Positions 16,712 to 25,089 of a DNA stretch of 64,000 nucleotides are shown piece after piece. Each line of letters opens with the position of its first letter. The stretch's first letter is position 1. The stretch is from contig NZ_JACHEH010000005.1 in assembly GCF_014201415.1 (NCBI RefSeq), forward strand, positions 1 to 64,000, given 5' to 3'. The notes below the pieces were generated by a model that was not told the origin of the DNA, did no database searches, and saw only the letters and a list, made by a program, of their open reading frames with translations. Both the position numbers and the translations under genes were made by a program. The stretch comes from Chelatococcus composti (lineage in GTDB: Bacteria; Pseudomonadota; Alphaproteobacteria; Rhizobiales; Beijerinckiaceae).

Positions 16712-17374
16712 TCAGGCAGCAGCCCGGCCGTCGATCTCGCCACGCTCGATGGTGATCGTGCGTTCGGCGAAATGCTTCAGCAGGGCGGGATTGGATTCGG
16801 TGATGATGAGAGAGAGCGTGCGGTCGGCATCGCGCAGGGCGCGCAGCGCCTCGGCGTAGCGATTGGCAAGAACCGGCGCGAGGCCCTGGAAGGGCTCATC
16901 GAGCAGCACCAGCCGCGTGCCGAGCATGAGGGCGCGCCCGAGCGCCACCATCTTGCCCTGCCCGCCGGAGACGGAGCCGGCCGGCCGCTCGGCGAGCTGG
17001 GCGAGCTCCGGCAGGATGGCGTAGACGCGGTCGAGCCGGCGCTTCGTCTCGGCCGCCGACAGCCGCGCAACGCGGGCCGGCAGCAGGATGTTCTCGGCAA
17101 TCGAGAAAGCGGAGAAGAGCCGCCGGTCCTCGGGCGCATAGCCGATGCCGAGGCCCGGGCGCTCGTGCGCCGGCACGGCATCGATGGGCCGGCCGTCGAG
17201 ACGGATCGAGCCCGTGTAGTCGATGAGGCCCATGAGGGCGCGCAACGTCGTCGTCTTGCCCGCGCCGTTGCGGCCGACGAAGGCGACCGTCTCGCCCTCG
17301 CCGACGCGGAAGGCGACGCGCCGCAACACGGGCGTGCCGGCGATGGAGACCGAGATGTCGGCAAGTTCCAGCAT
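16712..17374 (-). CDS. livF: Branched-chain-amino-acid-type ABC importer ATPase
   Basis: A 220-residue ATPase of the LivF kind. Walker A is GRNGAGKTTT, Q-loop region YAPEDRRLF, signature VSGGQGKMVALGRAL, Walker B LVLLDEPFQGLAP, and the H-loop is altered: LIITESNPALL has Glu-Ser where LivF usually has E-Q-N or His. It is slightly short for LivF (about 233-240). It follows livG by 4 bases. Liv-type systems import hydrophobic amino acids, amides and other small acids, so the family alone does not fix the substrate. Confidence 0.92.
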   Translation of the reverse strand: MLELADISVSIAGTPVLRRVAFRVGEGETVAFVGRNGAGKTTTLRALMGLIDYTGSIRLDGRPIDAVPAHERPGLGIGYAPEDRRLFSAFSIAENILLPARVARLSAAETKRRLDRVYAILPELAQLAERPAGSVSGGQGKMVALGRALMLGTRLVLLDEPFQGLAPVLANRYAEALRALRDADRTLSLIITESNPALLKHFAERTITIERGEIDGRAAA

Positions 17375-17378
17375 CGCA

Positions 17379-18119
17379 TCAGCCTCCGATCACCGTGCGC
17401 ACGACCTCAGGGTCGTTGAGGATCTCTGCCGGCGGGCCCTGGCGGCTGATGGTGCCGGCGCTCCACACGGCCACGCGGTTGGCGTAGCGGGAGACCATCT
17501 CCATGTCGTGCTCCACGAAGACGGCCGTGACCGCCCGCTCCTTCAGCGCGGCGACCAGCGTGTCCATGATGGCGAACTTCTCCGACGAGGCGACACCCGA
17601 GGTCGGCTCGTCCATCAGCAGCACCTCGGGCTTGAGCGCCAGGGCGAGCGCGATGTCGACGAGTTTGCGCTTGCCCTCGGGCAGCTCGCCCGCCTTGCGG
17701 TCGGCGACGTCGGCACAGTCGACGAGGGCGAGCAGGCTCTCCACGTCGCCGCGTTCGGGAATATCGGCAAGTCGCGCGAAGGGGGCGAAGCGCCGCGCCG
17801 CGGACGCGGCGGCGATCAGCATGTTCTCGCGCACTGTCTGCTCGAGGAAGAGCTGCGGGATCTGGAAGGCCCGGGCGATGCCGAGGCGCGTGATGGCCCG
17901 GGGCGAGGAGCCGAGAATGTCGCGACCCTTGAACTGCACGGTGCCGCGCTGGGGCTTCAGATAGCCCGTGCAGATGTTGAGGAAGGTCGTCTTGCCTGCT
18001 CCGTTGGGCCCGATGATGGCGAGGTGATCGCCGGCGAAGACATCGAGCGAGACCCCGTCGGCCGCCACGACGCCGCCGAAGCGGATGGCAATGTCGCGGA
18101 CAGAGATGAGCGCGTTCAT
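17379..18119 (-). CDS. livG: Branched-chain-amino-acid-type ABC importer ATPase
   Basis: A 246-residue ATPase of the LivG kind: Walker [14 protein letters not shown]-loop AFQIPQLF, signature region ELPEGKRKLVDIALAL (LivG-type Pro-Glu-Gly in place of the usual SGGQ), Walker B VLLMDEPTSGV, H-loop FVEHDMEMV. It starts inside the end of livM (4-base overlap), which indicates translational coupling. Confidence 0.93.
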   Translation of the reverse strand: MNALISVRDIAIRFGGVVAADGVSLDVFAGDHLAIIGPNGAGKTTFLNICTGYLKPQRGTVQFKGRDILGSSPRAITRLGIARAFQIPQLFLEQTVRENMLIAAASAARRFAPFARLADIPERGDVESLLALVDCADVADRKAGELPEGKRKLVDIALALALKPEVLLMDEPTSGVASSEKFAIMDTLVAALKERAVTAVFVEHDMEMVSRYANRVAVWSAGTISRQGPPAEILNDPEVVRTVIGG

Positions 18120-19162
18120 CGGCCGCCTCCCACGATGCGGAGGGGCCGGGCATCACGCGCCGACGCGGCGTCCGGCGCCGCCTCCGGCGAGGCAGCCCCG
18201 TGCCGCGCCGATGCGCTGGTGATCCGGCCCCACAGCTCGGCCGCCATGCCGACGATGCCCCGCGGGGCAAAGAGGATGACGGCGAGCAGGACGATGCCGA
18301 GCGTCATCTGCCAAGTGTCACCCACATAGGCGGCAGCGGCGGAGCGGATGAACTCGTAAACGAAGGCGCCCGCCAGCGCGCCGGCAACGTGGCCGGTGCC
18401 GCCGAGGATGGCGACGAAGACGAACTCGCCCGAGCGCACCCAATAGGCATAGTCGGGTGTCGCGATGCCCTGGACGGCACCGACGAGGGCGCCGCCGACG
18501 CCGGCGAGCACGGCCGATGCCACATAGGCGACGAGAAGCACGAGCCGGGCTGAGATACCGAGATATTCGACGCGCGTCTCGTTCGACTTGATGGCCTTCA
18601 GGGCATGGCCGAGCGGGCTGTCGAGAAAGCGCGCGCCGCCGTATAGCGCGAGTGCCAGGATGGCGAGCGAGACATAGTAGAGCACAGTCTCGTAGTCGCT
18701 CCGCTCCATCGCCGCGCCGAGAACCGCGGGCCGCGCGATGCGCAGCCCGTCCGAACCGCCGGTGATGTGGATGAACTTGTCCAGCATGGAGAACAGCACC
18801 ATGGAGAAGGCGAGGTTCAGCATGCCGAAGAAGATGTAGCGGTAGCGCACCACGAAGACGCCGATCACGAGGCCGGCGAGCAGCGAGGCAAGCGCCGCCG
18901 CGGGAAGCAGCAGCGCCAGGTCCCCACCCGCCATGGCGCGGCCGATGAAGCCGATGGTGTAGGCCCCCACGGCGAAGAACATGGCATGGCCGAAGGACAC
19001 CTGCCCCGCCTGCAGCAGCAGGATGATGCCGAGCACGGGCAGCGCCTTTGCCCAGACGATGGTGAGAAAGCTGCCGGACGAGCCCGTCACGAGGGGATAG
19101 GCGATGGCCGCGAGGGCGGCGACGGCAAGGGCAGTGCGGCGGAGAGAGCTGTGGGTCGCCAT
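18116..19162 (-). CDS. livM: Branched-chain-amino-acid-type ABC importer permease
   Basis: A 348-residue permease with about ten hydrophobic segments. The family motif around GQVSFGHAMFFAVGAYT (residues about 52-68) and the ESxR-like loop KAIKSNETRVEYLGI (which docks the ATPase) are present. The last 35 residues are a hydrophilic Ala/Arg/Asp tail past the final helix. It is 3 bases downstream of livH. Confidence 0.92.
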   Translation of the reverse strand: MATHSSLRRTALAVAALAAIAYPLVTGSSGSFLTIVWAKALPVLGIILLLQAGQVSFGHAMFFAVGAYTIGFIGRAMAGGDLALLLPAAALASLLAGLVIGVFVVRYRYIFFGMLNLAFSMVLFSMLDKFIHITGGSDGLRIARPAVLGAAMERSDYETVLYYVSLAILALALYGGARFLDSPLGHALKAIKSNETRVEYLGISARLVLLVAYVASAVLAGVGGALVGAVQGIATPDYAYWVRSGEFVFVAILGGTGHVAGALAGAFVYEFIRSAAAAYVGDTWQMTLGIVLLAVILFAPRGIVGMAAELWGRITSASARHGAASPEAAPDAASARDARPLRIVGGGR

Positions 19163-19165
19163 GGC

Positions 19166-20068
19166 TCAGATCTTCCGTGCCGTGGCTTTGCCGAAAAGGC
19201 CCTCAGGCCTCACGAGAAGGACGAGCACCATGATGAGATAGGGCATCAGCACCTCGAGCTCGGGAGCGAAGAAGACGGCGAAGGAGCGGCCGAGACCGAT
19301 GGCGAGCGCCGCCACCGCCGTGCCTTCGATCTGGCCGAGGCCCGCCGTCGCAGCGACGGCGAAGGACAGCACGATCATGTCCGCCCCCATGCCAGGCAGA
19401 ATGGAGGTGGTGGGCGCCGCGAGCGCCCCGCCGAGCGAGGCGAGGGTCGTGCCGATGATGAAGGTGATGAGGAAGACGCGGCGCGCGTCGACGCCGATGG
19501 CCGTCGCCGCCTCCCGGTCCTCGGTCACGGCCACGATCACGGCGCCGGCAAGCGTGTGGCGCAGGAAGAGGCGCAGCGCCACGAGCACGGCGATGGCGAC
19601 GAGGGGCAGGAACACCACCTGGTAGGCGGTGTAGGTGATGCCGGCCACGGAGACGTTGCCGAGAAGGCGCAGCGGCTCGCTGTAGAAATAGGGCTGCACG
19701 CCCCAGATGAGGCGCTGCGCGTTGTCGAGGATCATGAACACCGCGAAGGTGACGAGAAGCTGCAGTGCCTCCTCGTGCCGGTAGATCCTCTGCAGCAGCA
19801 GGCGCTCCAGCGCGCCGCCCACGACAACGCCCACCGCCGCCGCCGCCACGACGAAGAGCGGGTAGCTCAGCCACGGGGAAAGGCCGAGGGCCGTGAGCCC
19901 GAGGCCGAGGCTCGCCGCAGCATAGGCGCCGAGGGCATAGAAGCTGCCGTGCGCCACGTTCAGGATACGCATCACGCCGAAGACGAGTGTCAGGCCGACG
20001 GCGACGAGGAAGACGAGGGAGCCGTACGCGATCCCGTCGAGGACGGCGAGGATGATGATGTGTGACAT
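19166..20068 (-). CDS. livH: Branched-chain-amino-acid-type ABC importer permease
   Basis: A 300-residue permease. The ATG at 20068 (MSHIIILAVLDGIAYGSLVF) is preferred over an ATG 20 codons upstream, which would add a Pro/Gly-rich stretch. The LivH mark RILNVAHGSFYALGAY and the ATPase-docking loop VTEDREAATAIGVD are visible. It follows the binding-protein gene after a 63-base gap with a strong hairpin. Confidence 0.92.
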   Translation of the reverse strand: MSHIIILAVLDGIAYGSLVFLVAVGLTLVFGVMRILNVAHGSFYALGAYAAASLGLGLTALGLSPWLSYPLFVVAAAAVGVVVGGALERLLLQRIYRHEEALQLLVTFAVFMILDNAQRLIWGVQPYFYSEPLRLLGNVSVAGITYTAYQVVFLPLVAIAVLVALRLFLRHTLAGAVIVAVTEDREAATAIGVDARRVFLITFIIGTTLASLGGALAAPTTSILPGMGADMIVLSFAVAATAGLGQIEGTAVAALAIGLGRSFAVFFAPELEVLMPYLIMVLVLLVRPEGLFGKATARKI

Positions 20069-20101
20069 CGGACCCGCTGCACCAGGAATGGGAAAGGGGC
20101 A

Positions 20102-20121
20102 CCCGGGGCCGTCGCCCCGGG
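20102..20121 (-). terminator. Intra-operon hairpin after the Liv-type binding-protein gene
   Basis: CCCGGGGC-4 bases-GCCCCGGG, a perfect 8-bp GC stem, 10 bases after the stop of the binding-protein gene and 33 bases before livH. There is no T-tract. Its position matches that of the hairpin at 9012-9030 in the other importer operon and suggests the same role of raising binding-protein output. Confidence 0.5.
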
Positions 20122-20131
20122 CGGGCAAGTG

Positions 20132-21442
20132 TCACTTGCCGTGCTTGTATTCCTTGGCCGGCGTCTCGAGGAAGCTCGCGTCGAGCTCCTGGATCCACTC
20201 GAGCGAGTTCTTGCCGGGCGGCGCCATGATGGTCTCGGCGTCGAAGATCATGATGTCGTCGATGATCGGGAACGGATACTCGCTGGTGGTGCGCGTGACG
20301 CCGATGAGCTGCGCCTCGAGGCCCTGGTTGTCGGGCCGGATGGTGATGGGCCGCCCGTAGCCGCGGAACTGCAGCCCGCTCATGGCATCGACGACCTTCT
20401 CCCGGTCCGGAAAGGCGCCGCCGTTCGCGGCCGCAGCCTTGTCATACGCTGCCTCAAGCGCAGCGAAGGCCTGGGCCATGTGGAAGGCGGGATAGATCGG
20501 ATAGGAGCCGGTCCGCTGCTTGAACTCCTCGACGAAGCTCTTGAAGTCCGCATCATCCTTGTATTCGGGATGCAGGAAATAGTGGTCGCCGCGGGCGCCC
20601 ACGATGACGCCGTCCGGCAACTCGCCGGCGAGCCGCTGCAGCGAGGATTCGGCGAGCGGCAGCACGAAGGTCGACATGCGGAACAGGCCGCGCTGGTTGG
20701 CCTGCCGCACGAAGGTGTCGAGGTCCCCGCCCCAGGAGGTGGAGAGGATGACGTCCGGGCGGGCGGCGAGAAGCCGCGAGATCTCCGCCGAGAAGTCGGG
20801 GGCGCCGAGCTTCGGAAAGAGCTCCGCCACCACCTGCACGTCCGGCTTCAGTTTCTTGAGCGCGGCCGAGAACAGCTCCCAGCTGTCGCGGCCCCAGGCG
20901 TAGTCCTGGTTGACAACGGCGATGGTCTTGAAGTCGGGCTTCTTCTTGAGGAGGTAGAGCAACGCCGCCATCATCTCCGGCGTCGCATTGGCCTGCGAGC
21001 GATAGTTATAGCGGTGCTTGCCCTCCTCGAAGATGCGCTGCGTGCCGCAGTCCCACAGCAGGTTGAGCATCTTGAGGTCCTCGGCAAGCGGCGCGAGGTT
21101 GACGCAGCTGCCCGAGGAGATGGCCGCCATGGTGACATCCACCTTCTCGTTCTCCACGAGACGGCGGTATTCGTTGGTCAGCGTCTCGGCGCCGGCGCCC
21201 TCGTCGATGAAGTAGAGCTTCACCGGCACGCCCTGGAGGCCGCCCTTCTTGTTGATGCGGTCGGCCAGCAGCTCGGCCGCCTGCTTGCCCGGCACGCCGA
21301 AGACGGACGCCGCGCCCGAGGTGAAGGTGGCGATGCCGATCTTGATCTCGCTCGGCTTCTGCTGCGCCAGAACGGGCGCCGAAAGCATGAGCGACAGTCC
21401 GAGCCCGGCCGCCAATGCGGCCCACTTTCCGCCTTGTTTCAC
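20132..21442 (-). CDS. Liv-type ABC importer substrate-binding protein (LivK-like)
   Basis: A 436-residue periplasmic binding protein of the type 1 fold. The start is a GTG at 21442 with GGGAGGA 7 bases upstream; the earlier in-frame ATG at 21691 would read through the divergent promoter. A Sec signal (WAALAAGLGLSLMLSAPVLA) precedes IKIGIATFTSGAASVFG, the usual first strand. At 436 residues it is longer than amino-acid LivK proteins (about 370) and closer to the amide/aromatic-acid or short-chain-acid subgroup. It is the first gene of the run that ends with the CitE lyase at 12519. Confidence 0.88.
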   Translation of the reverse strand: MKQGGKWAALAAGLGLSLMLSAPVLAQQKPSEIKIGIATFTSGAASVFGVPGKQAAELLADRINKKGGLQGVPVKLYFIDEGAGAETLTNEYRRLVENEKVDVTMAAISSGSCVNLAPLAEDLKMLNLLWDCGTQRIFEEGKHRYNYRSQANATPEMMAALLYLLKKKPDFKTIAVVNQDYAWGRDSWELFSAALKKLKPDVQVVAELFPKLGAPDFSAEISRLLAARPDVILSTSWGGDLDTFVRQANQRGLFRMSTFVLPLAESSLQRLAGELPDGVIVGARGDHYFLHPEYKDDADFKSFVEEFKQRTGSYPIYPAFHMAQAFAALEAAYDKAAAANGGAFPDREKVVDAMSGLQFRGYGRPITIRPDNQGLEAQLIGVTRTTSEYPFPIIDDIMIFDAETIMAPPGKNSLEWIQELDASFLETPAKEYKHGK

Positions 21443-21526
21443 GGCTGTATCCTCCCTAGTGACGACGATGCCGGCCTCTTCCGGGCCGTGTAGTCGGTAT
21501 CCCAAACGCTCGGGGAGTTTCGCGTT

Positions 21527-21550
21527 CAAAGCAAAGACAGAGTTGCTTTG
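21527..21550. promoter_or_regulatory. Perfect 8-8-8 inverted repeat, candidate operator
   Basis: CAAAGCAA, 8 bases, then TTGCTTTG: a perfect inverted repeat 85 bases upstream of the binding-protein start and 140 bases upstream of the CoA-transferase start. A third half-site (AAGCAA, 21559-21564) lies 8 bases further on, so TTGCTT-N10-AAGCAA is also possible. Being AT-rich in a GC-rich genome it is unlikely to be random. The protein that binds is unknown. Confidence 0.5.
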
Positions 21551-21619
21551 GCCGGTATAAGCAAATGTTCTTGGTGGCCTCTTGCCGGCACCGAGCTGGA
21601 AGGTGAGCTTATAGCGCGG

Positions 21620-21634
21620 ATATTGCTTCTGTAT
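21620..21634. promoter_or_regulatory. ATA-N9-TAT site upstream of the CoA-transferase gene
   Basis: ATATTGCTTCTGTAT fits ATA-N9-TAT, the published consensus for Nac (a LysR protein). It lies 56 bases before the CoA-transferase start. Two further exact copies flank the Nac-like LysR gene of this locus. Probable operator of that regulator. Confidence 0.5.
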
Positions 21635-21689
21635 TGGCCCCCCTTTAGCAGGACGGCGCAGGATGGCAGCAAATGCCCGGGGAGGACCC

Positions 21690-22835
21690 ATGCCGAGGCC
21701 GTTGAGCGGACTGTTGGTCGTGACGCTGGAACAGGCGGTTGCCGCACCCTATGCCTCGTGCCGGCTCGCCGACGCCGGCGCGCGCGTCATCAAGCTGGAA
21801 CGGACCGAGGGCGACTTCGCGCGCGGCTACGACCGCTTCGCCAAGGGTTCCTCGTCCTATTTCGTCTGGCTCAACCGCGGCAAGCAGTCCTGTCGTGTCG
21901 ACCTGCGCAATCCGGCAGATCTGGCGCTGGTGCGGGCGATGCTGGCGCAGGCGGATGTCTTTATCCAGAACCTCGCGCCCGGCGCCACGGAGCGCCTCGG
22001 CATCGGCAGCGAGGCGCTGCGCCGCGAGCATCCGCGGCTTATCACCTGCGACATCTCGGGCTACGGCGACAGCGGCCCCATGCGCGACCGCAAGGCCTAC
22101 GACCTGCTCGTGCAGGCCGAGAGCGGACTTGCCGCCATCACCGGCACGCCCGAGGGGCCGGCACGCGTCGGCGTCTCCGTCTGCGACATCGCCACGGGCA
22201 TGCACGCCTACGAGGCGATTCTCGAGGCGCTCATCGCCCGTTCCCAGACCGGGCGGGGCACGGGGGTGAAGGTCTCGCTCTTCCACTCCATGATGGACTG
22301 GATGAACGTGCCGTGGATCTCGCACGCCTACGGTGGCAAGACGCCGCAGCGCATCGGCCTCGCCCATCCCTCCATCGCGCCCTACGGCATCTTCACCTGC
22401 GCGGACGGCGCCTCCTTCCTCATCTCCATCCAGAACGAACCGGAATGGCGGATGTTCTGCACCGATGTGCTGGAGCGGCCTGAACTCCTGGAGGATCCCC
22501 GCTTCCGCACCAATAACGACCGCGTCGACAACCGCGCGGCGACCGATGCCGCCGTACAGGAGGCCCTCGGCCGGCTTGACCGCGACACCGTCGTCACGCG
22601 GCTCGACCGGGCGCGCATCGCCTACGGGCGCCTGTCCGAGGTAGCCGACATTGGCAACCATCCGCAGGCACGCTTCATCACGGTGGAGACCCCCGGCGGG
22701 CCACTGCGCATCTTCTCGCCGGCCGCCACTTTCACCGATGGCGAACGCAGCTACGGGCCGGTGCCGGCCCTCGGCAGCCATGACGAGGCCCTGCGCCGCG
22801 AGTTCGGCACCGCCGCCGCAGCGGGCAGGAAGTGA
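21690..22835 (+). CDS. Class III (Frc-type) CoA-transferase, itaconate/C4-C5 dicarboxylate candidate
   Basis: A 381-residue CaiB/BaiF-family CoA-transferase. The ATG at 21690 (MPRPLSGLLVVTLEQ) has GGGAGGA close upstream and fits family N-termini; an ATG 27 bases earlier is the alternative. The catalytic Asp lies in GVSVCDIATGMHAYEA (about residue 169 of the family). The first step it would catalyse is transfer of CoA from succinyl-CoA or similar to a dicarboxylate. In P. aeruginosa the homologous position is held by ict (itaconate CoA-transferase). It is divergent from the Liv-type importer, and its stop abuts that of the LysR gene. Confidence 0.85.
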   Translation: MPRPLSGLLVVTLEQAVAAPYASCRLADAGARVIKLERTEGDFARGYDRFAKGSSSYFVWLNRGKQSCRVDLRNPADLALVRAMLAQADVFIQNLAPGATERLGIGSEALRREHPRLITCDISGYGDSGPMRDRKAYDLLVQAESGLAAITGTPEGPARVGVSVCDIATGMHAYEAILEALIARSQTGRGTGVKVSLFHSMMDWMNVPWISHAYGGKTPQRIGLAHPSIAPYGIFTCADGASFLISIQNEPEWRMFCTDVLERPELLEDPRFRTNNDRVDNRAATDAAVQEALGRLDRDTVVTRLDRARIAYGRLSEVADIGNHPQARFITVETPGGPLRIFSPAATFTDGERSYGPVPALGSHDEALRREFGTAAAAGRK

Positions 22836-23783
22836 TCAGTCCGCCTCGGCGAGGCTCGCGTCCCAGGTGCCTTCGATGACGAGTTGACGCAGGATGTCGT
22901 GGCACAGCGTCTCGATGGCTGCGGCCGCAGCCGGAAGTGGCCTGTCCGACGCCGTGGCGATGAAGACCTTGCGCCGGATCTGCGGGCGCGTCAGCGGCCA
23001 GGCGCGCAGGCGGCCCGCCGCGCATTCGGCCTTGATGGCCATGGCCGGCAGGATCGAGAAGCCGTAGCCCGATTCGACCAGCGTCTTGATGGGCGCGTAG
23101 GAATCGATCTCGGTGTCGGCGTTGAGCGCCGCCCCGCATTCCACCGCCGCCACCTCGTCGAGCAGGTCGCGCAGGCCGTGGCCGGGGCTGGGCACAACGA
23201 GCGGCAGCGTGATCGCCCGCGCGTAGTCGATGGGGTCGCGGAACGGCCGGGCATCGTCCAGCGTCGCGTCAGCCGGGCCAAACAGCAGCAGCTCCTCCGA
23301 CAGGACGTGCTTGAGCTTGAGACCGCGTCCGTCGATGCCCCGATAGAGCACGGCGATGTCGACCTTGCCCTCGCGCAGCCAGTCGAGAATGAAGCCGCTC
23401 ATCGCCTCGGCCACGCGCAGCTTGATGCGCGGATAGAGCTTCGCCGTCTCCTTGATGAGCCGCGCACTCAGAACCTGGCTGACCGTGCCCGGCACGCCGA
23501 AGCGCACCTCGCCCGACGGCGCGTCGCCGTCACCGCGCACCTGGTCCGGCAGGGCGTCGAAAGCCTCCAGGAGACGCCGCGCCTGTGCCAGGAGCCGCTC
23601 GCCCGCTTCGGTGAGCTGCACACCCCGCGACGTGCGGAAGAGCAGCTCGGTCTTGAGGTCAAGCTCCATGTTGCGGACGTGCTGGCTGAGCGCCGGCTGG
23701 GCGACATGCACACGCTCTGCCGCCCGGGAGAGCGAGCCCTCCTCCGCAATGGCAACGAAATAGCGCAGGTGCCGGATGTCCAT
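22836..23783 (-). CDS. LysR-family regulator, Nac/RipR-like
   Basis: A 315-residue LTTR. The helix-turn-helix is GSLSRAAERVHVAQPALSQH (residues 16-35), and the pattern MDIRHLRYFVAIAEEGSL with AEAMSGFILDWLREGKVDIAVLY in the effector domain resembles Nac/Cbl-type LTTRs. It sits between the CoA-transferase (convergent, stops adjacent) and the acyl-CoA dehydrogenase gene (divergent). The corresponding LysR gene in the P. aeruginosa itaconate locus has the same neighbours. ATA-N9-TAT sites at 23797 and 23828 lie just upstream of its start, so self-regulation and control of the divergent operon are likely. Confidence 0.88.
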   Translation of the reverse strand: MDIRHLRYFVAIAEEGSLSRAAERVHVAQPALSQHVRNMELDLKTELLFRTSRGVQLTEAGERLLAQARRLLEAFDALPDQVRGDGDAPSGEVRFGVPGTVSQVLSARLIKETAKLYPRIKLRVAEAMSGFILDWLREGKVDIAVLYRGIDGRGLKLKHVLSEELLLFGPADATLDDARPFRDPIDYARAITLPLVVPSPGHGLRDLLDEVAAVECGAALNADTEIDSYAPIKTLVESGYGFSILPAMAIKAECAAGRLRAWPLTRPQIRRKVFIATASDRPLPAAAAAIETLCHDILRQLVIEGTWDASLAEAD

Positions 23784-23796
23784 GAAAGCAGACGAT

Positions 23797-23811
23797 ATAG
23801 CACAATCTTAT
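23797..23811. promoter_or_regulatory. ATA-N9-TAT site, proximal to the LysR gene
   Basis: ATAGCACAATCTTAT lies 13 bases from the LysR start codon in the divergent promoter. It fits the Nac consensus ATA-N9-TAT and, as T-N11-A, the general LysR box. Binding there would overlap the LysR transcript start and allow autorepression. Confidence 0.55.
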
Positions 23812-23827
23812 CGGTGCCAGCTTCAAA

Positions 23828-23842
23828 ATATCTTTGCAATAT
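23828..23842. promoter_or_regulatory. ATA-N9-TAT site, proximal to the acyl-CoA dehydrogenase gene
   Basis: ATATCTTTGCAATAT fits ATA-N9-TAT and has ATAT arms on both sides. It is 31 bases (about three helical turns) from the first site, so two dimers would sit on the same face of the DNA, the usual layout for an LTTR tetramer. Confidence 0.55.
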
Positions 23843-23891
23843 GCCGCTTTGCCGCGCACGGTCGGGCCGCAGCATGAGGGCCGACCCGGCC

Positions 23892-25082
23892 ATGAACGCG
23901 AGACCGTCCGGCATGCAGGAAGACACGAAAGAGGCGCTCGACCTTGAACCCATCCGCGCGACGACGCGGGCGTTGTGCGCGAAGTTTCCGGGCGAGTACT
24001 GGCGCCGCCTCGACCGCGAGCGCGCCTATCCCACCGAGTTCGTCAACGCCATGGCCGAAGCCGGCCTGCTGGCGGCGCTGATCCCCGAGGAGTACGGCGG
24101 CAGCGGCCTGCCGCTCGCCGCCGCCGCGGCGATCCTCGAGGAGGTGCATGCCAGCGGCGGCAACGGCGGCGCCTGCCACGCGCAGATGTACACCATGGGC
24201 ACGCTGCTGCGGCATGGCAGCGAGGCGCAGAAGAGGCGCTACCTGCCGAAGATCGCGAGCGGCGAGCTGCGGCTGCAGGCCTTCGGCGTGACCGAGCCCG
24301 GCGCCGGCACCGACACGCTCTCCATCACCACGACGGCCGAGCGGCGCGGCGACACCTATGTCGTGCGCGGCCAGAAGGTGTGGACGAGCCGTGCCGAGCA
24401 TTCCGACCTCATGATCCTGCTCGCCCGCACGGCCCCCAAGGGGTCTCTGCCCTCGCGCACGGACGGCCTGTCCGTCTTCCTCGTGGACATGAAGGCGGCA
24501 CCGCCGGAGCGGCTGCGCATCCGGCCCATCCGCACCATGATTAACCACGCTACGACGGAGGTGTTCTTCGACGAGCTCGAGATCCCGGCTGACTCGCTCA
24601 TCGGCGAGGAGCACAAGGGCTTCCGCTACATCCTCGACGGCATGAACGCCGAGCGCATCCTGATCGCGGCCGAATGCGTGGGCGACGCCCGCTGGTTCAT
24701 CGAGAAGGCGACGCACTACGCCAACGAGCGCAAGGTGTTCGGCCGGCCCATCGGGCAGAACCAGGGCGTCCAATTCCCCATCGCCCGCGCCTATGTCGAG
24801 CTGCACGCCGCGCGCCTCGCCGTCGCCCATGCCGTCGCGCTCTACGACGCGGGCCGCCCCTGCGGGGCCGAGGCGAACATGGCCAAGCTCCTCGCCTCGG
24901 AAGCCTCGTGGCACGCTGCCGACACCTGCCTGCAGACGCACGGCGGCTTCGGCTTTGCCGAGGAATACGACGTGGAGCGCAAGTTCCGCGAGACGCGGCT
25001 CTACCAGGTGGCGCCGATCTCGACCAACCTCATCCTGTCCCACGTGGCCGAGAAGGTGCTCGGCCTGCCACGCTCCTTCTGA
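23892..25082 (+). CDS. Acyl-CoA dehydrogenase-family flavoprotein
   Basis: A 396-residue protein with the full ACAD fold: FAD-binding loop AFGVTEPGAGTDTLS, the middle beta domain with GQKVWTSRAEH, the GMNAERILIA helix, RKVFGRPIGQNQGVQF, and QTHGGFGFAEEYDVER. The usual MCAD-type catalytic Glu (in Y-E-G-T) is replaced: the aligned segment reads YQVAPISTN. The family alternative (Glu in helix G) cannot be judged by eye. Start choice is uncertain (ATGs at 23874, 23892 and 23913). It is 7 bases before the hydratase gene. P. aeruginosa has an ACAD gene at the same place in its itaconate locus; its function there is not clear to me. Confidence 0.85.
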   Translation: MNARPSGMQEDTKEALDLEPIRATTRALCAKFPGEYWRRLDRERAYPTEFVNAMAEAGLLAALIPEEYGGSGLPLAAAAAILEEVHASGGNGGACHAQMYTMGTLLRHGSEAQKRRYLPKIASGELRLQAFGVTEPGAGTDTLSITTTAERRGDTYVVRGQKVWTSRAEHSDLMILLARTAPKGSLPSRTDGLSVFLVDMKAAPPERLRIRPIRTMINHATTEVFFDELEIPADSLIGEEHKGFRYILDGMNAERILIAAECVGDARWFIEKATHYANERKVFGRPIGQNQGVQFPIARAYVELHAARLAVAHAVALYDAGRPCGAEANMAKLLASEASWHAADTCLQTHGGFGFAEEYDVERKFRETRLYQVAPISTNLILSHVAEKVLGLPRSF

Positions 25083-25089
25083 GGCGGCC

